Assembly: GCA_947846985.1 (NCBI GenBank)
Contig: CANTUZ010000002.1
Coordinates: forward strand, 11,453,587 to 11,517,586
Length of the DNA: 64,000 bases
Source of the DNA: Fratercula arctica
Taxonomy: Eukaryota; Chordata; Aves; Charadriiformes; Alcidae
Direction of reading: 5' to 3'
A program made the translations under genes and the position numbers. The notes beneath the pieces are model-generated. The model was not told where the DNA came from. It did no database searches and saw nothing but the letters and a program-made list of their open reading frames with translations. Position 1 is the first letter of the stretch. The number at the start of each line of letters is the position of its first letter. This document shows, in pieces, positions 37,293 through 50,580 of this stretch.

Positions 37293-40200
37293 CCAAATTA
37301 GTATTCTTTATTGACATGAAAGTTGAGCTAGCACAAACAGTTCGTATCCATGTTTACTAATGACCGCAAAAGGCAGGACGCAGTGGCATTTCACACTGCA
37401 AAGAGCCCACGAGCGGTGGGGCTGGCTCTGGCCGGGCTGCCCTTTGCTGTAGGCGTATGGCAGTGCAGGACCCGCCTGCCTTCCCTGCCAGAACTGCTAA
37501 AACGTACCTACGTCAAATGTAAGGCGTTACAGAGCATCCGCTACTGCAGCATATATAAAAATTATTAAACCGAGACAAGGATTATTATAGGCATAGTAAG
37601 ATGGGTAAGGAACTAATCGAACGGAAGAGAGAAATAGATTAGGCTGAAAAGGAATTACTAACGACGTTTTGGAACGCAACCTTATTTAATATTTTCATTA
37701 ATGACAGTACAAAAATAAGCATAACCAAATGAAATTTGAACATACATTTGAAACTGGGGCAAAGTTGACAGCAAGATCAAAAAAAGGACTGGAATTTTAC
37801 ATAGGAAGAATTTAGTGATGTGAAGTCTGACGTAATATAAGCACCATGAAATAAGTAATTGTAAAATCATGTGCTTGGGAACGAAGTTATTTTGCTGAAA
37901 ACAAGGCGGTTCCTCTGGTTAAAAAAAAAACTGACAAAGGAGAAAAAGGTTGGCAACATTCTACTTCCTGGGGTCATAAGCAGTTAGAAAATCATAGCAA
38001 CAGAACTCCTGCTGTGATACTGTTTTCAAAAAAATGCTAACAGATAGAACAGAAAGTGAATTTCCAACCCTGAAGTTTCCTCAGCATTAACGCAGATAAT
38101 TTCTGCAGCTTTTCCAGAACCGTGATGTGGAACCGGACAGAGAGAAGTGACCCCCTGTCATTAGAGAAGACTAAGGACACATCTGTGCCCAACAACCTCG
38201 CCAGTGAAAAAATCCCAATGATTGCTGAGTAAATTAAAGCTAAAATTACGTAGCTTTTGGGAGCCTCGGGTTGTGCCTGGGGTCACGCTCAGACAAACAG
38301 CGATACAGCTACACGCAGCCCAGGACTAAGAAGTCTTATCTGAAGCAGATTAGGCACAATTTGTGCCTATTTGCAAGAGCTTAATGAAACTAAGAACTGC
38401 TGGCTGCCCGTGGGAAGTTTTGCAGCCGTTCCTGAAAGCTGCCCTTGAGCAGCCGATTGTCACGACGTAAGCGCTGAGCCGCGCTCTTGGGTCTGGAATG
38501 GGCAGGTGCCGCTGCAGGCGCTCCTAGAAGAGGTGGCAGGGCACCCTACAACCCTCTGCCCCCACAGGCCGTGGAGCAGATCAGTGAACAAGGCCACAAG
38601 GTAGCTGGCGTGCCTGCTGATTTCACATTGCAGTCATTACCCTAAGTATTCTCCACTAGGCATTTATCAAGCGAGGTGAAAGATTTTATCAAAATTAATC
38701 TCTCTCATTTCCTTCCGTAAGTCAGAAGGCCTCAAAGCACTTGACAGCAGCAGCGCACCTGAGCTGAAATGCAGAGTGGGTCGCAGCTATCATGGAAGCA
38801 AACAGCAGGTGCAAGGCGGATTTTTTCTTTCCCTTGGCAAGTCTGAATGTTTGCGTGCTTGGATCCATACCTGAAGACACTTATTTGCTAAGTAAGAAGT
38901 TTGAGAGTTTCTCCTTGTCTTTTTCAGCTCATAATTTGAAGCTGTGATAGATGAAAGACTTTGTTGCCCAGCCAGACAACAAAGCAAATGAACAGTGTCA
39001 TCAGAAAAGGGACCAAGTCCCTACAAATAAAATTAAAACATAGAAGATTACTACAAATAGTTTAAAGCTATTACTTTCTTATGCAATATTTATACTGCAT
39101 ATATATGCACGAAGGGGAGAGCTATAGGCATGTCGCTTACAGGTGCTACTGGGACTAGAAAATTTATTCTTCAGGCAGTTGTACATTAGCAGTGACCGCC
39201 AACGCAAATTGCTTGAAGGAGTATTTTAGAATGGTGTTATCTTCTTCATACTTCAAGCAATTTTATTAATCAAAGTCAAGTTCAACCTCTTGAAAAAGCT
39301 GAACAGATCTCAAAGGGGAAGTCCTCAGACATGCAGTTAGGGCAGTGCTGCTGGCTGAATACAAGATTGTTGCAGAAAAACGACCAAAGACCAACCCCTC
39401 TCCTCCAGTAACACTTCAACAGCACTTTCAATTAATAAAGTGAAACAAATTTGTTTTACAGGTTTCCAAAAGATAACTCAGCTTAAGGAACATACTGTTT
39501 ATTTGTATCTTCAAAACAGAAGGAAAAGGTTTAGATTTAACACTTTGGCAAGACTTAGTTTGCAATGAGAACAGCAAGTAAAACCTAGAACTCTTCTGAG
39601 ATTTTTGTGAAATTTGACCCACAGCCCCAAGGAGAAAAGTCCTGGCAGACCTCGGCTCAAGGAATCATTAAGACCACCATTATTTGTGTTGCAGAAAGAC
39701 AATATTTTTTCATCTGTCAGAGCAGTTATAGTAGAGCTGGACTAGAAATTGATCTGAAATCTATACACCGGCTGCACAACTCACGCAAAACGATTTCAAT
39801 ACTCAAGCGGCACTTGAGTACCAGCCACGAGGAGGACAAAGGCTTATCTCTAATTTTCCTTACCCTTCTAGCAATAGCACCTCTGAGTTCTTCAGAAGAA
39901 ATCTGCATGTTTCTGATGTTGGCATTACCTTTATTTCTTTCAGGCTCAGGGATATTACCTCTGGACCAAGTATTACATGAAATGTGAAAACTGCAACAGC
40001 AATATTATACACTGAGGAAAAACAAGGCAGTAAATTTGGATTCTCTTCTAATCTAATATGAGCAAATGCTGAAAGGAGAAGCAGGAAAAAAGAAACTGTG
40101 ATTTACATATTCATTAAGTAATTTGTATAATCAGAAGATTTAAAAGGTCATTACTGGAACACCTGCCTGTTAACAGATGTAGAAGAATGAAGGCCAAAGA

Positions 40201-40915
40201 ACACAGTTTTTATAAAGATGTCGATAGATAAACAGTTGGCAGATCCACAGGTACCTGCTGTGGCAGCATTAGTCTTTTTGGCTCAGGCTACTGTTGTGGA
40301 TAAGGTAAATCTTCTGGAATTCATGCATCCATACACATACTGGCTTTCCTGTTGCAAAGCCTGACAGTTGTTTATTAAAAATTTGGTTGCTTTTAAATTG
40401 CAACATTCCCGCTAAATAAGCTTTTATCCAGTAGGGAAGTTTTACACACTCAGGTCAAGTATGAATTTGATGTAAATCAGGATGAAGGTGGTTCATTGCA
40501 CTTGATGGAGCAGACGCTAGAAAAAAAGCTTACTCTCTTACCACAGCAAGAAAACCAGCACAGTAGATAGCTGCTTAGGTAGGCGGGGGTACAGCACTGC
40601 GCACAAATCTTAATCAGGAATGACGAGTCTGTCTTAATTTCCTAAATTTGTTAATTTCCATTGCAGTGCCACACAGCAACACTGGAGACCTCAAGAAGCC
40701 ATTTGCATCGACACATAATTGCAGATAACTAAGTGTTAGATACCCAGGTCTAAGCCCCTCACCGTATGCTACTTTTAGTCCCTGGCTGAATCATTTTCTG
40801 GGGATTCCTGTTAAATCTCCTTCTGAAACAGACAAAAATACAGCATTAGGAGCTGGGCTGGCTTTGGATTTATCTTCCTGTCCCTCTGTTAAATTTTTTC
40901 TCTCTTTTCCTTACT

Positions 40916-40939
40916 TTTTTTTTTTTTTTTTTTTTTTTA
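40916..40939. repeat. poly-T tract (about 24 T)
   Basis: Pure T run, flanked left by a pyrimidine-rich stretch (CTCTCTTTTCCTTAC). It could be the A tail of a minus-strand retroelement, but no body is recognisable. Confidence 0.75.
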
Positions 40940-41344
40940 CAATTATTGTTATTTCTTTTTAACTTTTAAACCGTTTCTATCTCAACACACGAATTTCTGA
41001 CTTTTACCCTTACAATTCTTTCCCATCCCACCGAGGGACGGGGAGGGAGGGAGCAGCTGTGTGGCGCTCAGTTGCTGGCTGGGGTTAAACCCCCCCCGAG
41101 CTTAGACATTTAATTTACAGATATCTCAGTTAAGGCAAAATAACATTCTGCAATCAGCATTCTATTACTAGTCTTAGGAGAGCATCTAGTTGCATTAGCA
41201 AAATTAAATAAGTGGCTTACGTCTGCATTATCTGCACCATTAGTATTAGTTTATAAAAATAGCTAAGTATAAAACAATTTAACTTATGTATTAATCAAGT
41301 ATATGTTTAATAGCTAGGGCATTTCCCCTTCAGTACACTTGTCA

Positions 41345-42145
41345 CTGGATCACACAAATATTCAAGTTGGGAGGAAGCTCAGGAGATAATCTGGTCCAAT
41401 CCCCGGCTTGAGCAGGGCTAACTTCAAAAATACGAGGTGATGGTCAGGGCCTTCTCAGTCAAGTTCTGCACATCTCCAAGGACGGATGTTCCACAGCCTT
41501 TCTGAGCAACCTGTTCTTGTTCTGTTTCCAGTTTCAATTCACTCTCATAAAGAAAATTTTTTTTCTTACGTCCAACAAGCATTTCTCTTGCTGCAAATTT
41601 TGTACCTCTAATAAAAGTCTTTTCTTAATCCTCATCCAGGTAGTTGAAGACAGCAATAAGAACACCCTTCTGCACTTGCCATGCTGGTACACAGGATTAG
41701 CGCATTGCAGGTAGAAACGTGTCTTTGTGGAGCATAACAAGACTCGTTGATCCTTAAGTCCAGCTTGTCAGGACCCCATTGAATGGGGCCACCCCACCCC
41801 TCAAAGTATCAACCATTGCTCCCAAGTCAGTGCATTTCATCCCATTGCCCAAGCTTTTAATAAAAATGTTAAATAATATTGGCAGCAGTAGCTGCCCTGG
41901 GGAATGCCACAAGTAAGCGGCTTTCAATCTGACAGTGTAGCATCATTATTCTTCAAGTCTGATGGTCAGGCCCTTTCCCACCCACCTTCTAAGTTCACCT
42001 CTCTCCCATGGCTCTAAGGACACTATAAGCCCGTGTACAGGTCTTTGCCGAGGACAGGAAAGATGATGTTCTCTGCTCTCCCTTCTTCCACAAAAGGGAG
42101 GGAAATGAGGTTGGTTAGGCAGAGTTTGCCCTGGTGAATGCACAA
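41345..42145 (-). mobile_element. old degenerate CR1 LINE
   Basis: Several antisense CR1 landmarks occur in the right order on the plus strand. First comes a 3'-end-like block (GATAATCTGGTCCAATCCCC), then AAAGAAAATTTTTTTTCTTA followed by CGTCCAA (the CR1 'AAATTTTTCCTAATATCCAA' segment). Next are TCATCCAGGTAGTTGAAGAC and CAGCAATAAGAACACC, and further on CCAGCTTGTCAGGACCCC. Last are AAAAATGTTAAATAATATTG and CCCTGGGGAATGCCAC, the segment that in better copies encodes a more upstream part of ORF2. Frames are broken throughout. It reaches close to the 3' end of NCAPG2. Borders are approximate and the last 200 bp are the weakest part of the call. Confidence 0.65.
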
Positions 42146-42546
42146 TGGTTATTCTCAATCACCATTTTGTCCTTCATGTGTCTTGAAATTAAATTCATTT
42201 CCATAACCTCAAAGAATACGCTGCATAGTCTTCCCAGGGAGTGAGGTTACGTGCTACCTCAGTCTCAAAGTATATAAGATACAATTATTTTTTTATAAAA
42301 ACAAAGATATTGATTTTACACCCCCCCCAAATAATACATTTTTATACAGAATAACCTCTTTACAGCTGTTTGAAAAATCTCTACTATTACATGATTTCTA
42401 TACATACTTTTATAAATTTTTCCTGCTTTATATGTACAGAATAACAGAAAACAAACTTTAACAATTGATAAGTTTACAAGACAATCTTTTTTAAAAAGCA
42501 ATACATCTTTCTTCCTTTAATTTTCATGACAAAAGCTTCCATGTGG
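42146..42546 (-). other. NCAPG2: NCAPG2 3' UTR (probable, end not placed)
   Basis: AT-rich sequence directly downstream of the stop codon in minus sense. There is no canonical AATAAA within about 400 nt. Variant signals exist: ATTAAA at 42,521-42,516 (only about 26 nt after the stop) and TATAAA at about 42,414, 42,346 and 42,297. Which of these is used cannot be decided from the sequence. Beyond about 42,146 the old CR1 begins, so part of the UTR could be CR1-derived. Confidence 0.45.
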
Positions 42547-42598
42547 TCAAAGATTCAAAAAGTCATCCAAAATTTTCAAAGATGATTCATACAGGATT
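42547..42598 (-). CDS. NCAPG2: NCAPG2 last coding exon with stop
   Basis: Follows a TTTCAG acceptor. With two bases from the previous exon it reads RILYESSLKILDDFLNL and then TGA (42,549-42,547). The mammalian C-terminus, as remembered, is RFLYESSSRTLGELLNS and stop: the same length, with LYESS and the spacing of hydrophobic residues conserved. It is 4.3 kb from the preceding exon, too short to be found by ORF length; it was found by searching for the expected tail. Confidence 0.9.
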
Positions 42599-45500
42599 CT
42601 GAAATGGCACAAAACAATACATAACAGGATTAGATACGCCACATGCTAAATCAGTCCTCGACTTTCATTCTCAGAGTATAGCTACCCCATGGTTTCTGTG
42701 ACAAGTTATTCCCTATCAGTTTAAGTATTAAATATGCCTTTACAAATTACTTTTCAAATAGCTGAGGTTTTTTTCTTTCAACTTTTCCATTTTTCTCGCA
42801 TTCATCTCTAGCTATAGCGTAATCTACAGCAAGCCAGTTTAAATTACTATGTCAGTTCAGGCACATTTGCTAATATTTCATCACCTATTTAAAGAAACCA
42901 CTCATTTTCTTCACAGCCTTTTTACTCTTTTTTTTTTTCAAACATAAATAGTCAAATCCTTTACCACGAATTCATACTAAGGCCATTTTCATTCGTTTAT
43001 TTCCTTCCTTTCTCCCTCATTCTTCAGTCTTTATAATTTTTCTCCCCGCCCTCTGGCATTGTTTTTTTTTACAAGCCTGAGCTTTCCGTCTTGTCCTTAG
43101 CAGCAGCCTGCGTCAGCTGCACATACACCCACTTTAGCCCCTTCCTGACTCTCTCTTGTCTCACATCACTCCAGAAACAATCTCAGAGCTCAGCTCTGAA
43201 CTTTCCGTTTGGCAGGCCCTTTTTATTTTCTTGCATTCCCTGACACAGTCACTCAGGTAGCCTTTGTAGTTGCACTTTCACGCAACTTCTTCTAACACTG
43301 CTGTAAAATATCCTCAAAACACAAAAGTGGGTACTTTGGTCTCCTGACAAAATATTATTTCACTGTTAACCACCATAAACTTTATCCCTCGCGTTACTTT
43401 TGTAAGATTCTATCGCTTGTATTTCTCAAGCATTTTTTTCTCTATATTTTTATTATTATAGTCCCAGACTGCTGCCCCAAATAAGCAAGGTCAGTTGTTA
43501 ATCATGATGAATTAGAGCTTTCATCATGAGACACCAAGACCTGGCATACAAGAGGCAGCTCTGGATCTCCCCAGCAGTGCATTGGGTGTTAGGGCTCCCT
43601 GAACTCAGGCCGCCACGGCTCTGTCATGTGCTCCTCTCTATAACGCTGTATCCTTTAAGCCATGATGGAATTCCACTGTCAAGGTAAGCTATTATTACAA
43701 TGTACTATAAAATCAGTATAATTACTTGAGTACTGTGGTTTTAGGCACAATACTACATTGTATAAATTTTATTCTGTTACCATTTAAGGCTAATAAAACA
43801 ATAGATATGCAACGTGGGACCACGCACCTGCCGCCCATTGGGCAGCAAGCCGCTGTTCAGAACAACTGTACGCCTCCCCTGACACATTTCGGTCAGCTTC
43901 ACCCGGGACCTTTCTAGTGAACTTTTAGATCAGTGGCAGACAAATCATACACAAAGTTATATCACAGAACAATTCAAGAACCATTATTTACAAATTCAGT
44001 GAGAGTGCAGTGAAGAGTTTGGGAAGCTAGCTAAATGATAATACTCAAGAAATACCTTTCATTAGCTAAATTTAAATTCTAACACCCATATATCAAAATG
44101 CTAATTAAAGTAAATACACAATATTAAGTAAAATGTATTATTCCATAGCACATTTCATTTTATAGAGCATGGAACATTTTTGTCTAGCCTCCAAATCACT
44201 GCATTGACAGCTTTAGCCATGTTTTTTTGCTAGGCATAAATATTTGCATTTTATAAACTAAACAAGTGTGTGTGCCATTACTCTTGAGGAAATTCTCTCA
44301 ATATACAATATGTTGCCCAGAATTTTTACGTGCACTGAACAGCATTTTAAAAATAATAGACCCACAGGGCCACCTTAAACTGCTCACTCAGCTGAAAAGG
44401 GAAGACTAAATTACAATGAAAAGTTTTGCTTCTGAATTAGTGCAGTGATTCCTTGTTTAAGGGCAGCACTTTAATTACTACACCAGACAGCTTTTTTACT
44501 TGTTTCTTTCTTTGCTAATACGTAGCAGATAACTTCTAAGTTTAAATTTAAGATGCTGTCACAGAATGCCAAGTTTCTTAGGAAATTAAGAATGTCGCTA
44601 TTTCCTGGTATACCTGGGTGCTAAATAAAATAATCCCTCAAGGAGTTATGATGAGATAATGCATTCAGAAGCAAAAAGTAATACTACTATTAAGTATGAG
44701 TTAAAAAAATAGGAATATATCTTAGAGTGCATCAGTGCCACACTCTGTGTTGTAAGATCGTGCTCAAAGTAATGATCAGAGATCTAGCTTGCTGCATACC
44801 ATAACTAAAATTTTGGAGTTTGGTAAGTGGAGTAGGATGACAAAATCATTTATAAACAACAGAGCACACTGCAGACTGTATACAATCACATTTTAGTTAT
44901 ACATTTGCACACTAGTACTACCAGAGCATGACAAATGGCATGTCGGAAGACACTAGAGGCCCAGCCTGGTCCAACGTTCTGTCTGTCTGAGAAAGCGCAA
45001 ACACGCTGTAAATTAGTGAAGCAAAACCTGGTCATTGAAGAACTTCCCCCTAACCTTTTTTCAGAATGAATTCTTTTACCCTTCAGGAGAGCGAAAAACA
45101 CCCCAACATACCTGTACAAATATGAATCCTCCCCAATTCTGCAAAGTCCTGTGACAGCATCTAAATTTTGTTATCATATTGCAGTTCTGATTCTCGTGAA
45201 AAATACTTCCCATCATTATATTCGTGTTCCTAATCTTTTAATTTTATCTGCAACTGTCTCTTGGGTTTGTGTTATACAAAGGCAGCCATTCATATATCAT
45301 GAAATTAAAACACTGTGTAACATCTTACACTCTTCATCTGCCCCAACTTCTAGGTTGATTTGTCCCTGTTCACTGGGCAGAGATGATCATATAGATTCAT
45401 AAACAATTACCTGTGCTCTTACAGAAATTTATAGTCAGTAGGGCACTCAAGTGGCAGCAATTGCTCATTTTAATAGGCCTATTTATTTAATCGTGTTAAG

Positions 45501-46898
45501 ATTTGCTTTAATTTCTCAGCCTTTTCTACTGTCTTGATTAAAACGTGCACAACTGAATCATGATACTCTGCTGCTCACCTTTCTTTTACAGATCATTATT
45601 ATTTTTAAAAATATTCTACTAGAATACTTGGCAGCCCAATGTTAAATGATTTCATGGCAAAAAAAAACCAACTTTGGTTTCTGTTTATTTTTGTTTGATT
45701 TTGTTTCTAAGCTAGGTGCCAACCAAAAGAAATTTGTCACAGCTGAGCAACTAATTAAAAAAATCCACTCAGGAAGCAGAGTCACTCTGAGTTTTAGAAG
45801 TCCAATTATGTAGTGATCTTTTTTTTAATATGATATTTTTTGGTTCTTTATCAATTTTATGAGCACAATGTCCTCTGTGGAAACCACTCAAAGTCTTGAC
45901 AGCAAAATTTCTGGTTTCTGTTTTCTTATGTCAGACAGGAAATGGAAGTGAAGGTTTTGATATTTGTTTTACCTTTTGTTTTTTAAATAAATCTCTTTTT
46001 TGATAATACATAAGTGACGTGGCTCCTACGTATCACAAAACTTTCTGGTCTAGTTCTTAAGTTTATATATCTCTTTAAAGAGAGTTACGTAATACCCTGT
46101 TGGCTCTGATATAATAGCAGATTTAAATGGATGAATGCATATTCTGTTAGCAACAACACAGCTACTCTATCATATTGTCCTGAATATCAGGCTTTTCCTT
46201 TTCCTGGAAAAATCCAATTTACTTTCTGCACTCCTGAACCAAATGGATATTAAGTGTACGGCCCTCAAAGTTCTACCACTGCCAGAACACTTAGTGTAGC
46301 TGTTGGGCTTCTTGACACAAGTGCAAACTCCAAGAATTTGAAGGAGGGAAGGAATATAGCTCGTGTGGCCTCCTTGATAAAGTCTTATTTTTCACAGTGG
46401 CATCTCATAACTTTAGTATTGGCTTTAAATCAGTGACACCAATTCAGTCACAGCACAGCCACTAAAGGTCTGTGTCTAGCCATTAAAACGCCAGAGAACA
46501 CGCCTCAGGCTAGTGATCCACCAGAAGTGTGTGCTGCAGAAGCGTCCTTAGGTCTGAGGGGCCGTGCGATGACCTCAAATGAAGCGGAGTATTTTTTTGT
46601 GCTGCTAACAGAACTGAATTTCAGAACTGAATCCTGCAATATTCAGATCAAGTCGTAACACATTCAAATTAAATGCAAAAACCTAAACTAAATATATAAA
46701 GATTGAAATCACAGCAAATGTACGGGCAGGAAATTTAATACTACGCTGGGCTCAATACCTCACCATTTTTTTACCCACTATTTTAAACCTTGCAATCTTT
46801 CAGAGCACTCTAACCGTATTATGCAAGTACAAAACGCAGCCAATTATTGCAGAGAGGGTACAGGAGAGGTTAGTGTTCATTTTCCACAGCACATTTAC
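42599..46898 (-). other. NCAPG2: NCAPG2 last intron (4.3 kb)
   Basis: Donor GTAAAT at 46,898, acceptor TTTCAG at 42,599. AT-rich, with no embedded gene recognised. Small open frames (for example at 43,726, 44,886, 45,151 and 46,254) have no supporting similarity. A pyrimidine-rich stretch with TTCTTTTTTTTTTTC-like runs lies at about 42,900-43,080, and a C8 run lies in the UTR at about 42,321. Confidence 0.8.
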
Positions 46899-47001
46899 CT
46901 TTCAGTGCTGCTAGATTCTCCTGTGGCAGCATCCTTGCATGTTAGCAGGGTCCTTTGAATGGCAGGTGCAATATCCTTTAGAAGTGAAGTTTTGTGCTTA
47001 C
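46899..47001 (-). CDS. NCAPG2: NCAPG2 penultimate coding exon
   Basis: After an AATAG acceptor it reads GKHKTSLLKDIAPAIQRTLL (first G split with the previous exon) and ends ESSSTE plus two bases before a GTAAAT donor. Mammalian NCAPG2 has GKHKSSKVREVAATVHRKL followed by an acidic DSIER at the same place. Phase 1 in, phase 2 out. If the donor is not used, the frame closes at once (AGG TAA). Confidence 0.92.
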
Positions 47002-47406
47002 CTATTTGAAATAAGATTATGTTGAAAAGTTGGAAGAAAATAATGATTTGTCAAAAAAAAAAAAAAGCCCTGCATATTTTAATTTTTTTTTAACATAAAA
47101 GATTGTTTAATGAAAGATTAGATATTAAATTCGATTTTCACTGTTCTGGATTAATTACTGTGTGTTTCAGCCAATCATAATATAGGGATGGATCCTACGA
47201 GTTAGCACAGTTGTGTTTTTGAATTCATTACACAAAGATTGAAAGTCCAAAGCTTAACAATGTGATTTACAAGTGATATAACCTTAAATCCTGTAGAAAA
47301 ATGGTAACTTAACAGGATAAAGAAAAGTACCTGTTGAATTGTATAAGAGCTCCTTTTAAAATGTAGCACATAAGAAAAAAAAATAGACAAAAATGGTTTG
47401 ACTGAC

Positions 47407-47504
47407 CTTTAATTATAATCACAATGCAGACACTAGCTGTTAGACTAAAAATCCCTTCAATTTCTTCAGAGAGGATGCATTCCATTAATTCATTTAAAAA
47501 TGAC
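47407..47504 (-). CDS. NCAPG2: NCAPG2 coding exon
   Basis: Acceptor TTCCTTAG, donor GTCAGT. Reads SFLNELMECILSEEIEGIF and then SLTASVCIVIIIK, matching mammalian SFLDELKACVASNDIEGI and the following hydrophobic helix. Phase 2 in, phase 1 out. Predicted helical, with a strongly hydrophobic end, as in HEAT-type helices. Confidence 0.93.
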
Positions 47505-50500
47505 CTAAGGAAAAAATAAAGCAAAGATACATTGTAAATCATATTTCTTTCAAAACAGAACTGAAGACAACAAGTCTGTGATTATGCTACCCTGCTACCT
47601 CAGCTTCTAAGATACCACACAGGACAAAGCAGTGGTTATTGGGTAACTGAAGACTACGTGCTGCTTCTGGAACTGAGAATACCTCAGTTTGCAGAATGGT
47701 AGATTGCTTGGGAAGAAAATTAAAAAGTTTGTACACAGAATATGTAGCTGTTAAGAGAAATGAAGCGCTCGTGTAATTTGTGTTGAAATTTCTAACTTCA
47801 ATATTTACTGAAGTTTAAAAGAACATCTTATGTGACTCCAATGGTTTGTTAGTAACCACTCATGCCCTTAAAACTATTACTAATTGCAGACTGATTAGAA
47901 ACTGGAGTTTAATTAACACTTTGGTCTAAAATATTTATCTCATAAAAACTGAAATTGATGGGTTTCCAACTACAAAACAGTGAAGAACATTTATAACTAA
48001 ATATAGCCCCAAAACACTTCCAAACTGCATTTTAGATATTCAAAGTATGGACAGACTAACAGAATCAAAACAACTGTTCATTTTAAAGTCTGAGAACTCT
48101 GTAAGTATCTTAAGAGACTCACTTTTAGCAAGAAACGATAGTATTACCAGCAAACTTTAGAGGTGTTTTGGGACGTACATTAAGAAAAAAGAAACAAGGG
48201 AGTCAAGGAAGATGTCTACCAACCAAACTAAACTGCAATATGGAATAAGGCAATATTACAAAATGAAACCACTAATTGGTCATTATAGTGTTTATGGTAA
48301 AAATAACAAATTTAACTCAGAAGCAATTCACAAAAACAGAGAAAAGTAAAAGGACAAGAGCAATAAAGCAGAAGCTGGACAAGATTTGTAGTCCACATAC
48401 TCCTCAAAGCACAAACCTAAATGCTCTGTGATGAACTAAAGGTGAAACTGAGATCAGTAGATGTTACAATAACTTTCCCCAAAATATTCCAAAATACCTT
48501 TGGCAATATTATTATCTGTTACCAAAACTGAGCATCATAAATACCCAGTTCCAACTTTAATTGTTCTTCTGGCTTTTATTGTGCTAAGGTATGAAAATGA
48601 AAGATGCAATTAAGAACAGAACCAACCTCCACTAGTGATTCAGTAAGCAAGCCTCGCAGAAGCTCAAATATTGCTTCAAAGAGCTGAGAACAATGAAACC
48701 TCTTTAGGTTCTGAAATATGTATTATGAAGTCACTCATGCATTGCATTGATTTTATTATATCATTGGGGATTAATTTGACCAAGTATTGATTCCATTTCA
48801 TATTGCTCTTAAATTTTTAACTAACAGTATTCCAATCAGAGTCTTGACTTTATTGTTATCACTGTTAAGATCAGTAGGCACAATCTTTAGTTCCATGAAG
48901 GAAGACTGTATGTAATTTTATTACCCTGTAATAAGACTCCCTGCAGACCCAATGCAGGTGCCTTTTCCCACCTCCCTCTCAACAAGGGTCCCATGAGCCT
49001 GCAGGCGGAGATAAAATAGAACAGAACAATAAGCTATTTACAAATACATCTAAGTTAAAGAGATAAGTAATTGGTTCCTATACAGGTAGTTCCCTACTAA
49101 AGGAAAGGATACTCACACAATTGGTCAGATATTGCCAAGTCACCCTGTATTATCACTGCTAAATGGACTGAAATTCAGTGCTTGAGAATGACTAATTCTT
49201 AACTGAAAACATAATAGACGCTGCAGAACCTGATGCAAGATGACTGTGTGTTCACAGAACAGAAACTCACATCGGATTCCGCAATGTCAAAAGCTTTGAC
49301 ATTCGCATTGGCGTGGAAAGATGTTAATTCCTGAGATACTGAATGATTTACTGCTGGACTCCAATTATGACCTATCAATACAGATTAATAAAAGAAAACA
49401 GCCTTAAAAGTAGTCTCAGCCTAGATGCACCAGTGGAACCAGATATAAGTTATCTCCTGACTTAAATCTTCTTCGCACCAAAAGACAAATACTAGATATA
49501 TGTTTATCAAAGTACTCATAGAAACAATGTGGTCCAAACTAGCAGCTTTCTCCATCAAGAATAGACAAGATTCTCCTTGACCACTATAAGAAAAAGTTTC
49601 AGAGGAATAAATTGAGTTTCTGCATCTTTTTTCAGTAGAGGCGTGTAAAATAATTGTGTTTCCCTAATATAGAGTACCTTGATGGACAGCTGCTGCCTCA
49701 CAGAAGAACAAGATTTGGATTAGGAAACCTATTGCCGGACTCTCTGGAGTCCTTTGTTTTGCAAGTTCAACTATAACTAGAGATGGATTGAGAAGTGAAA
49801 AATCTCATGACAGCGGAGACAGAAATATTCAATGCCTGTCAGACGAGGAAGTTAAGAATAAGAGTTAGTTGTCATAAAAGTCATGGAGAACGATAGGACT
49901 TCTAAGGACTTCACATTAGCCCCTTGATCATGCAGAATAACACTGGTGTGTATAGTCACATTTCTATAGTAAATAAAAATTGAATAGGAACAAACTAAGA
50001 ACTGAACGATAACAAAATTAACTTGTGACAGTTTTAGAAGATATCCAGGGTACCCACTAAACATAGCAAATAAAAAAAAGCGGTTTGCGTCTTACAAAAA
50101 TAATTATGTAACCCTACTTTTGGGGACTTTTAGGACTCAGATATTTTAAAACTATTTTGAATTTTGTGATTTTAATACCGCAATTAATTTAATTAATTTA
50201 ATTGCAATTAAAGGATTAATGCTATTTCTGGTAAATATTTTACATCATCTAAATACCTCTATATTGAGAGGACTAATGTTTATAAGTATCTTATGAAAGA
50301 TGCAAGCCAAGATGTATGATTAAAGAATTCATTTCAATTAACAGTTTTGTAAATAAGAAGCACTCTTAGAAGCAGTTAAAAAAATTGAACAAACCCCCCC
50401 CCAGTCAATATCTACAAGCAACATATCAAGAGAAAGGGATTTTGAAGTAGCACAGGTAAATTTAATAAGCATCTAGTTCCTCAAACCTTATTTGAATTTA

Positions 50501-50580
50501 GAAATTAAAACTTTATTGATGATGTATAAGCTGTTCTATAGTAGCAACAACCTTGGAAAAATAAATGTAGAAACATTTAC
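47505..50580 (-). other. NCAPG2: NCAPG2 intron (3.1 kb)
   Basis: Bounded by a GTAAAT donor and a CCTTAG acceptor. AT-rich with no recognised embedded element apart from an ATTAA-rich repeat near 50,179. Nothing else supportable is seen. Confidence 0.75.
50179..50213. repeat. TTAAT pentamer-like repeat, self-complementary
   Basis: Tandem AATTAATTTAATTAATTTAA words followed by TTGCAATTAA. The whole stretch is nearly palindromic and made almost only of A and T. Confidence 0.65.

Larger units (their letters stand above)
34129..41344. other. intergenic DNA, right part
   Basis: No gene recognised. It contains long homopolymers (34,518, 36,284, 37,261 and 40,916), a GC-rich patch around 35,160-35,345 and another at about 38,400-38,600, plus an unusually long pair of overlapping plus-strand frames at 36,311-36,760. 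None has splice-bounded similarity to a known protein that I can see. Confidence 0.55.

Noticed and set aside
38400..38620. Possible small exon (CCCCCACAG acceptor followed by an AAG|GTAGCT donor)
   Set aside because: Only a 30-40 bp segment with no frame support or similarity; such acceptor-donor pairs are common by chance.
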